Positions 5,611 through 11,053 of a stretch of DNA of 11,053 bases are shown in pieces (the stretch's first letter is position 1; every line of letters begins with the position of its first letter). Source of the DNA: Candidatus Omnitrophota bacterium (GTDB lineage Bacteria; Omnitrophota; Gorgyraeia; Gygaellales; Profunditerraquicolaceae); the NCBI GenBank assembly GCA_016212045.1, contig JACRHO010000085.1, positions 1-11,053 of the forward strand, read 5' to 3'. The position numbers and the translations under genes are program-made. The notes under the pieces are model-generated. The model had not been told where the DNA came from. It ran no database searches and saw only the letters and a list, made by a program, of their open reading frames with translations.

Positions 5611-5660
5611 CCCGTTAGAAGCCTCCTAATTAATCCCGTTAAAGAATAGTTTCTAACGGG
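5611..5660 (-). promoter_or_regulatory. scpA leader with two mutually exclusive hairpins
   Basis: In the trpS-scpA gap the segment 5651-5660 can pair with either of two downstream segments. Pairing with 5635-5646 gives a local hairpin (7 bp, a two-base bulge, then 3 bp) that leaves the ribosome binding site free. Pairing with 5611-5620 gives a perfect 10-bp stem that puts AGGAGG in the loop and ends right at the scpA ATG. The sequence shows the pairing options; a regulatory role is inference. Confidence 0.45.
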
Positions 5661-5662
5661 AC

Positions 5663-6643
5663 TCATAGTTGCATTGCCTCTCTTACTTCTTTTAATGTCT
5701 TAGAGGCCACCGCACCTGCCTTTTCGTTTCCTTCCTGTAGTATTTTTTTAATCTTATTTTTATCCTTAAGCAAATCCTCGCGTCTTTGCTGCAGAGGCCT
5801 TAATTTCTCAATTATATTTAAAGCCAGCTCTTTTTTGCAATCAGTGCAGCCTAATTTGGCATGCAGACACCAATCCCGGACTTTTTCTTTCATTGCTGGA
5901 ACAAACGTAGAATAGTAAGCAAAAACATTACAGGTATCCGGATGCCCCGCATCAGACAACTTAATCCTTTTGGGGTCAGTAAACATATTGGAGATTTTTT
6001 TCTTGATTAAATCTGCAGAATCAGCAAGGTCAACGGTATTATTATAACTTTTACTCATCTTTCTGCCATCTAAGCCCAAAAGTTTTGGCGTTTTAGTTAA
6101 AATTGCTTCGGGATAAGGAAATACCTCCTTTTTATAAATGTTGTTAAACCGACGGGCAATCTCGCGGGTTAACTCCAGGTGCGGCAGCTGGTCCTGGCCT
6201 ACAGGAACCCGCTCGGATTTATAAACTAAGATATCCGCTGCCTGCAGGACCGGATAACCTAAGAAACCATAGGTATTTAAATTGCGCGACTTCACCTCCC
6301 GCAGTTGCTCTTTATAGGTGGGACATCTCTCTAGCCACCCCAGAGGAGTAAAACAGGAAAAAATCATATATAAATCTAAGTGGGCGCTCACCTGCGACTG
6401 CAGAAAAATAGTGGATTTTTCCGGGTCAATCCCGCTACTTAGCCAATCAATCACATTATCAATTACTAGATCAGATAATTGAGAAGTATCCTCATACTCA
6501 CTCATCAGCGCATGCCAGTCTGCGACCATAAAAAAACATTCATACTCCTCTTGCAGTTTCACCCAGTTATCCAAAGCCCCTACCAAGTGGCCTAAATGCA
6601 ATTTCCCCGTCGGCCGCATCCCGCTCAATATTCTTTTTTTCAT
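5663..6643 (-). CDS. trpS: Tryptophanyl-tRNA synthetase, Fe-S type
   Basis: This 326-residue class I aminoacyl-tRNA synthetase charges tRNA-Trp. The HIGH motif appears as HLGH (16-19) after RPTGKL, and the KMSKS motif is perfect at 195-199. The tryptophan-binding region includes GYPVLQAADIL and PVGQDQLPHLELTR. Unusually, the C-terminal half has C238, C259, C266 and C269 in the pattern C-x20-C-x6-C-x2-C. This closely matches the [4Fe-4S] site known from Thermotoga maritima TrpRS (C-x22-C-x6-C-x2-C), where the cluster contacts the tRNA anticodon. The start at 6643 begins MKKRILSGMRPTGKLHLGH, as expected for the family; no good ribosome binding site is visible. The gene is separated from infB by a repeat-rich 148-base gap and stops (TGA) 52 bases before scpA. 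Confidence 0.97.
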   Translation of the reverse strand: MKKRILSGMRPTGKLHLGHLVGALDNWVKLQEEYECFFMVADWHALMSEYEDTSQLSDLVIDNVIDWLSSGIDPEKSTIFLQSQVSAHLDLYMIFSCFTPLGWLERCPTYKEQLREVKSRNLNTYGFLGYPVLQAADILVYKSERVPVGQDQLPHLELTREIARRFNNIYKKEVFPYPEAILTKTPKLLGLDGRKMSKSYNNTVDLADSADLIKKKISNMFTDPKRIKLSDAGHPDTCNVFAYYSTFVPAMKEKVRDWCLHAKLGCTDCKKELALNIIEKLRPLQQRREDLLKDKNKIKKILQEGNEKAGAVASKTLKEVREAMQL

Positions 6644-6652
6644 AATAGTCCC

Positions 6653-6778
6653 GTGTAATGTGTAAAGTGTAATGTGTAATGCGGGTGGAATGTAACTATG
6701 TGTAATGGAGAATAATGCCTTTCCATTCCACAGTAAACCGTTACACTAACATTACACGTTACACAATTAACATTACAC
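6653..6778. repeat. Heptamer GTGTAAT repeats in inverted arrangement
   Basis: Four tandem units (GTGTAAT, GTGTAAA, GTGTAAT, GTGTAAT) fill 6653-6680, and a fifth lies at 6700-6706. The reverse complements GTTACAC or ATTACAC appear at 6740-6746, 6751-6757, 6758-6764 and 6772-6778. GTGGAATG near 6685-6692 and CATTCCAC near 6724-6731 add an inner inverted pair. The whole gap between infB and trpS can therefore fold into an imperfect cruciform or RNA hairpin whose stem is built of heptamers. The minus-strand arm ends nine bases before the trpS ATG. No coding sequence is evident. Confidence 0.9.
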
Positions 6779-6791
6779 AAAGTAATAAAAC

Positions 6792-8873
6792 CTATAATTT
6801 TCTAGCTATCTTCTGTATCTCGTATGCGTCAATAATGTCGCCTTCCTGGAAATTATCAAAACCGCTTAAGGAGATGCCGCATTCAAAGCCCTCACCTACA
6901 TCCCGCACATCATCCTTAAAACGTTTTAGGCAACTGATACCCCCCTCAAAGACAACCTCGCCATTCCTGACCAGGCTCACTGAATTAGAACGCAGGACTT
7001 TACCTTTACTCACAAAACAACCCGCCACTGTCCCGGCGCGGGTTAATTTAAAAACCTTTCTTACCTCTGCGCGGCCACAGAAGACTTTCTTCAGCCTTGG
7101 CTCTAACATCCCCTCTAAGGCCTGCTTAATGTCATTGGCTAATTCATAAATAATATTATATGTCCGGACATCCACGCCTTCCTTGGCGATTAATTCCTGG
7201 GCGCGCTCGTCGGCATTCACATTAAACCCTAAAATCAGTGCATTAGAGGCTACCGCCAATATTACATCCGAGGCATTGATACCGCCCACCCCTTCGTGAA
7301 TAAACTCCATCTTTATCTCAGAAACATTAGTTTTATTTAAAAGGTCTTTGATCGCCTCCAGAGACCCCCGCACATCTGCCTTAATAATCAATTTCAGTTC
7401 TTTTAGTTTTCCTTCCTTAATCTGAGAATATAAATCCTCCAGGCTTATCCGCTTGGTAGCCACCAGTTGCGCCTGTCTTTCTTTCTCCTGGCGCCGGGAG
7501 GCTAAGTCCTTGGCTAATTTTTCATCGGCAATTACAAAAAACCGCTCTCCAGCCTCCGGGACATTTGCGATGCCTAAAACCTCAACCGCACAGGCAGGCC
7601 CGGCAGCGGTTACCGACCGGCCATGGTCATCAAACATCGCCCGGATTTTACCATAATATTTACCGACAATAATATTTTCATTCAGGTGCAAGGTGCCATT
7701 TTGAATCAGTAAAGTGGAAACCGGGCCTCTGCCTTTAGCCATCTTGGCCTCAATGACTATGCCAGAGGCAAGTTTCTTCGGGTTTGCCTTTAACTCCAAC
7801 ATCTCGGCTTCTAACAAGATCATTTCTAATAAACTATCAATACCTTCTCCTGTCTTTGCCGATACCCCGGCGACAATGGTCTTGCCGCCCCAGTCTTCGG
7901 CTAAAAGATTCAGTTCGGAAAGCTGCTTCTTCACCCGGTCAATATTTGCCTGCGCTTTATCTATTTTATTCAGCGCCACCACTATGGGCACGCCGGCTGC
8001 CCGGGCATGGTCAATAGCCTCCTGGGTCTGCGGCATTACCCCGTCATCCGCCGCCACTACCAGCACTACCATATCGGTAATTCTTGCCCCGCGCGCACGC
8101 ATGGCGGTAAAGGCCTCGTGACCCGGCGTATCCAGAAAAGTAATCTCTCCTTTAGGCAGACTCACCCTGTAGGCTCCGATATGCTGGGTAATGCCGCCGT
8201 GCTCTGATTCAACAACCTTGGTTTTTCTAATCGCATCTAAAAGCGAGGTCTTGCCATGGTCAACATGGCCCATAAAGGTAACAATGGGCGGACGGGATTT
8301 TAATTCTGCTGCTGCATCGGGCTGGTGGTGTATACTTAATAATGATTCCTCTGCACCCAGCGCCTCTTTTATCTTAAAACCGAATTTTTCGCAGATAAGC
8401 GCAGCCTGCGCCTCTCCTAAAACCTGATTTATCCCCACCATTACCTTCATATCCATAAAGGCCTTAATTAAAACCGAGGGTTTTTCCTGCAGTTGCACGG
8501 CTAAATCCTTTAAAGTAATCGGAAGCCTTAAACTCAATTCCTTTAATTCTTTTATCAGAGCAGCAGGTGGTTTAACCTCGGGTTTAATCTCCGGCTTAAC
8601 TGCCGGCTTAATTACTGGCTTTGCCTGCGGCTTAATTATTTTTTTGACTTCTTCTTTGGGAACTATCTTCGCAGGAGCAACTACTAGAGACGGTGCAGCA
8701 AGGGGCGGAATTATTTTCGTTACCTTTTTAGCCAAGACGGGTTTCTTCGCTAACTTAGCAGCAGGTTTTGGCCGCGCAGTTTTCGCAACGATTTTTTTTA
8801 TCTTTGGCGCTACCTTCTTTTTTGTGCTGGCAACTTTTTCTTTCTTTATTTTTTCCTTTTTTGTCTTCGCCAT
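6792..8873 (-). CDS. infB: Translation initiation factor IF-2
   Basis: This 693-residue GTPase places initiator tRNA on the ribosome and promotes subunit joining. Residues 1-105 are a low-complexity Lys/Ala/Pro extension, including a KP-rich run of the type IKPAVKPEIKPEVKP near 88-102. An IF2_N-type domain follows (about 112-170, SLRLPITLKDLAVQL). The GTPase motifs are all present: G1 GHVDHGKT (202-209), G2 GGITQHIGA (226-234), G3 DTPGHEAF (248-255), G4 NKID (302-305) and G5 SAK (338-340). Domains II, III and IV follow to the C-terminus, including LIIKADVRGSLEAI and a final domain ending GDIIDAYEI. The gene starts one base after the nusA stop, so translation is probably coupled; the ribosome binding site is weak. 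The usual followers rbfA and truB are absent. Confidence 0.98.
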   Translation of the reverse strand: MAKTKKEKIKKEKVASTKKKVAPKIKKIVAKTARPKPAAKLAKKPVLAKKVTKIIPPLAAPSLVVAPAKIVPKEEVKKIIKPQAKPVIKPAVKPEIKPEVKPPAALIKELKELSLRLPITLKDLAVQLQEKPSVLIKAFMDMKVMVGINQVLGEAQAALICEKFGFKIKEALGAEESLLSIHHQPDAAAELKSRPPIVTFMGHVDHGKTSLLDAIRKTKVVESEHGGITQHIGAYRVSLPKGEITFLDTPGHEAFTAMRARGARITDMVVLVVAADDGVMPQTQEAIDHARAAGVPIVVALNKIDKAQANIDRVKKQLSELNLLAEDWGGKTIVAGVSAKTGEGIDSLLEMILLEAEMLELKANPKKLASGIVIEAKMAKGRGPVSTLLIQNGTLHLNENIIVGKYYGKIRAMFDDHGRSVTAAGPACAVEVLGIANVPEAGERFFVIADEKLAKDLASRRQEKERQAQLVATKRISLEDLYSQIKEGKLKELKLIIKADVRGSLEAIKDLLNKTNVSEIKMEFIHEGVGGINASDVILAVASNALILGFNVNADERAQELIAKEGVDVRTYNIIYELANDIKQALEGMLEPRLKKVFCGRAEVRKVFKLTRAGTVAGCFVSKGKVLRSNSVSLVRNGEVVFEGGISCLKRFKDDVRDVGEGFECGISLSGFDNFQEGDIIDAYEIQKIARKL

Positions 8874-8874
8874 A

Positions 8875-10086
8875 TTACTTCCGGGTCAACTTTTTGGCCT
8901 CGCTGATTAATTTTTCTGCCTTTTTTCCAGCGATGCCTTTTACCTTCAACAATTCTTTAATATCCTTCTTTAAAATATCCTCTATAGTGTTAAATCCTGC
9001 TTCCTGCAGGCTAATTAAGGTTTTAGCCCCTATGCCGGGCAAATCTTCTAAGGAGGGTGTTTCTACTTTTTTCTTTTTCTTTTCTTTCTTCTCTACTTTT
9101 TCTTCTACTTTTTCCTTGCGTATCTTTGCCTTCTCTGCCTCCTCTATCATCGCCTTAGTGCGTATATCTAATTCCCAGCCAATCAGGCGGCAGGCCAGGC
9201 GGACATTCTGGCCGTGTTTACCAATAGCCAAAGAGAGCTGGTCATCATCTACGATTACCTCTGCCCGGTGTTTCTCTTTATCTAACTTTATCTCCGCTAT
9301 CTTTGCCGGCGAAAGCGCAGAGGTAATGTATTCCTTGATATCTTCATTATAGCGCACAATATCAATCTTTTCACCCTGCAATTCATTGACAATATTTCTT
9401 ACCCGATTTCCCCGCATCCCCACGCAGGCGCCCACAGAATCTACCTTTTCGTTTTTAGACCAGACTGCAATCTTGGTGCGTTCGCCGGCTTGACGGGCAA
9501 TAGATTTTATCTCCACAATACCTTCATAAATCTCCGGGACCTCTAATTCAAAAAGTTTTTTTACAAAATTGGGGTGGGCCCGCGAAAGAATAATCTGCAA
9601 TCCTTTATTTTCTTTTTTTACCTCAGCAATGTAGGAACGGATACGCTGCCCCTGTTTAAATTGTTCCTTGGGAGACTGTTCGCGTTTTAAAAGAATCCCC
9701 TCTGCTTTACCCAGGAGGTCAACGATAATATTGCCGCGCTCAAAACGATACACCGTGCCGCTAGTGATTTCTCCGACCTTGCCCTGGAAGTCATTAAAGA
9801 CGACTTCTTTTTCTGCCTCGCGTATCTTTTGGATAATTACCTGACGGGCAGTAGAGGCAGCAATCCTGCCGAAATCTATAGAAGTAATCTCGACGTTATT
9901 TCTGGAGGCCTTGATTTTTCCCGTATTGGGGTCAAGCTCCACCTTTAATTCCTCTTCCGGCTTAAGGTCAACTACCTTGCGCACCGCGGATAAAAGCGCG
10001 CTTTCTACGGCCTGAATTAAAACTTCTTTCTTTATGCCCTTTTCTCTTTCTATTTGTTCAATAATCGCTAACAGTTCCTGACTCAT
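8875..10086 (-). CDS. nusA: Transcription termination/antitermination protein NusA
   Basis: This 403-residue protein binds RNA polymerase and nascent RNA to modulate pausing, termination and antitermination. Domains in order: an N-terminal RNAP-binding domain (1-100, with IDFGRIAASTARQVI at 70-84), S1 (about 105-170, GEITSGTVYRFERGNIIVDL), KH1 (about 185-245, VGACVGMRGNRV), and KH2 (about 250-310, LSLAIGKHGQNVRLA). After a Lys/Glu-rich linker (315-341) comes a single C-terminal helix-hairpin-helix domain with LPGIGAKTLISLQEAG (349-364) and a second GIAGKKAEKL hairpin. That C-terminal domain resembles the acidic-repeat or HhH tails of some proteobacterial NusA proteins and is absent in many Firmicutes. 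The ATG at 10086 has GGAG six bases upstream, 12 bases after the rimP stop. Confidence 0.98.
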   Translation of the reverse strand: MSQELLAIIEQIEREKGIKKEVLIQAVESALLSAVRKVVDLKPEEELKVELDPNTGKIKASRNNVEITSIDFGRIAASTARQVIIQKIREAEKEVVFNDFQGKVGEITSGTVYRFERGNIIVDLLGKAEGILLKREQSPKEQFKQGQRIRSYIAEVKKENKGLQIILSRAHPNFVKKLFELEVPEIYEGIVEIKSIARQAGERTKIAVWSKNEKVDSVGACVGMRGNRVRNIVNELQGEKIDIVRYNEDIKEYITSALSPAKIAEIKLDKEKHRAEVIVDDDQLSLAIGKHGQNVRLACRLIGWELDIRTKAMIEEAEKAKIRKEKVEEKVEKKEKKKKKVETPSLEDLPGIGAKTLISLQEAGFNTIEDILKKDIKELLKVKGIAGKKAEKLISEAKKLTRK

Positions 10087-10098
10087 AGTTATCTCCGC

Positions 10099-10566
10099 TT
10101 AGAAATTCTCCATTGTTTGTTTTGCTTTATTAATCTTTGCCAAGGGTATCTCAATAATATCTCCTTGGATATCAATAGCTACTGCATCGTCTTCTACGCT
10201 CTTGATAATACCCTCCCACTCTAACCTTGCTTTTATCGCTTCTTTAAGAAAAAACCTTGCCCTTCTATTTAAGCAACGCATAAAGTCGCTTTTAGTCATT
10301 AACGGCCTGTCTATGCCGGGTGAGGAAACTTCCAAAATATACCCTTGCTGCAAAATATTTTTCTCATCTAAAAGAGCGCTAATCTCAATATTCAGACGGG
10401 CGCATTCATCTAAGGTAATCCCGCCACAGGGCCTATCCGCAAGGAGCCTTAAAAATGAACCCCTGCCTTCGTATCTATAAATCAGGTCAACTAAATCTAA
10501 TCCCTGATTTTTTAAGTGCTCCCCGATAATTATTTTCAACTCAGCGATAATTGTCTGCCTATCCAT
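10099..10566 (-). CDS. rimP: Ribosome maturation factor RimP
   Basis: This 155-residue protein assists late assembly of the 30S ribosomal subunit. The family hallmark VSSPGIDRPL is at 80-89, after TLDECARLNIEISALLD and before the C-terminal SH3-like domain (WEGIIKSVEDDAVAIDI, near 116-132). Length is normal for the family. It is the first gene of the universal rimP-nusA-infB arrangement and lies 12 bases from nusA. AGG precedes the ATG at 10566 by about eight bases. The 156-base gap upstream should hold the operon promoter, but I see no convincing sigma-70 match there; AT-rich TATATT and TTATAT sequences occur near 10593-10600 without a well-spaced partner. Confidence 0.96.
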   Translation of the reverse strand: MDRQTIIAELKIIIGEHLKNQGLDLVDLIYRYEGRGSFLRLLADRPCGGITLDECARLNIEISALLDEKNILQQGYILEVSSPGIDRPLMTKSDFMRCLNRRARFFLKEAIKARLEWEGIIKSVEDDAVAIDIQGDIIEIPLAKINKAKQTMENF

Positions 10567-10663
10567 TTCTTTACCTATAAAACACTATGAGATAATATAA
10601 AAACTCTTTGAACGGCGAGATGCCAAACTTCTCACCTAGAGCACTTCAGAACCAACTTGCTCA

Positions 10664-10696
10664 AGGGGTGGGCGCGGTGCGGTCACGCCCGCCCCT
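10664..10696. repeat. GC-rich hairpin between the right-edge gene and rimP
   Basis: The arms 10664-10674 (AGGGGTGGGCG) and 10686-10696 (CGCCCGCCCCT) pair over 11 positions with one T-G mismatch, around an 11-base loop. It stands out in AT-rich surroundings. No T-run follows on either strand, so a classic intrinsic terminator is not supported. The flank GCCCCTATT also occurs inside the element at 3598-3779 (near 3661-3669), which may mean a related dispersed repeat. Confidence 0.6.
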
Positions 10697-10722
10697 ATTA
10701 AATCAATGAACAAAAATTGTTT

Positions 10723-11053
10723 TTAATTTTTCTTGGTTTTCAAAAAGTTTTCGTAATTATCCAAAAGGGTTGAGATTTCTTCTGTATAAGAAGCAACGCT
10801 TTTTAGATAGTCTTCGATTTCTTTCTTACTGGTACCTATCTTATAGTCTTTAAACAATTCAGTAACTTTTATTCTAATTTCGTCTCTATTTATTTTTGTT
10901 CCACCCTCAAGGACTTTATAACTATATTCTTCGATTTTAGAAATAACTTTATGCTGCAAATCAAAAATAACCATATCATCTATTATCTTAGTTATTTCTG
11001 AAATCTTTGCTTTACTGCTGCCTAATGAGTTAAGTAAAGTAACTAATTTATCT
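10723..11053 (-). CDS. Unknown protein, 3' part only
   Basis: This frame is open from its stop at 10723-10725 to the right edge, so an internal ATG at 10974 need not be the start; about 109 C-terminal residues are visible (beginning DKLVTLLNSLGSSKAKISEI). I do not recognise a family. The visible part is predicted to be mostly alpha-helical, charged, rich in Lys, Glu and Ile, with heptad-like spacing in IISKIEEY-like and IEDYLKSVASYTEEISTLLDNYENFL segments that suggest coiled coil. There is no membrane segment or catalytic motif. The sequence is AT-rich and uses ATA, AAA and AGA codons freely, more like the R-M island than the rimP-nusA-infB block, so it may belong to a second acquired region. 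A GC-rich hairpin lies just downstream. Confidence 0.65.
   Translation of the reverse strand, partial: DKLVTLLNSLGSSKAKISEITKIIDDMVIFDLQHKVISKIEEYSYKVLEGGTKINRDEIRIKVTELFKDYKIGTSKKEIEDYLKSVASYTEEISTLLDNYENFLKTKKN

Noticed and set aside
6715..9352. Plus-strand ORFs of up to 194 codons opposite infB and nusA
   Set aside because: They are antisense shadows of strongly conserved genes, with serine- and phenylalanine-rich translations and no motifs.
10703..10725. Intrinsic terminator after the right-edge gene
   Set aside because: The only stem before the T-run is a seven-pair A/T hairpin, too weak to call.

Overview
All recognisable genes in this window lie on the minus strand, so the region is transcribed from high to low coordinates. 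The core genes suggest a moderately AT-rich, probably anaerobic, uncultivated bacterium. Two enzymes carry oxygen-sensitive Fe-S cysteine sets: QueH, and a tryptophanyl-tRNA synthetase with a C-x20-C-x6-C-x2-C motif. There is also a SpoIID/LytB-domain protein next to ruvB, queH and DUF2905. Candidatus Omnitrophota or a similar deep lineage is plausible from gene order, but that is an inference and not certain.

Layout from right to left. (1) At the right edge is the 3' part of an AT-rich ORF of unknown function (10723 to beyond the edge), followed by a GC-rich hairpin. (2) Next comes the classic rimP-nusA-infB block (10566-6792), tightly packed. (3) A 148-base gap holds heptameric GTGTAAT repeats in inverted arrangement. 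(4) trpS, scpA and ruvB follow. ruvB overlaps scpA, and the trpS-scpA gap can form two alternative hairpins around the scpA ribosome binding site. (5) An accessory island (about 1150-3780) separates ruvB from queH. It holds a DUF2934-like membrane protein, a beta-class DNA methyltransferase and a probable restriction endonuclease. (6) queH, DUF2905 and the 5' part of a SpoIID/LytB-like gene run off the left edge, with overlapping ends.

The island is the most interesting part. Copies of one short motif, ATTTTT(A)GCGGGTGGC, sit at its left end, between the restriction-modification pair and the DUF2934 gene, and at its right end next to ruvB. At each end the motif forms large imperfect hairpins. 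This looks like a repeat family that marks cassette joints.

The methyltransferase frame is broken by a single in-frame TGA just after the FxGxG motif. The same frame then continues for 47 sense codons and stops in an ATGA overlap with the endonuclease start. The ancestral gene was therefore longer, and the modification enzyme may be inactive, read through, or misassembled, while the endonuclease frame is intact.

Two unrelated heptamer tandem repeats also occur. TAACCAG x4 lies inside the signal-peptide coding part of the SpoIID-like gene, and the GTGTAAT units lie upstream of trpS.
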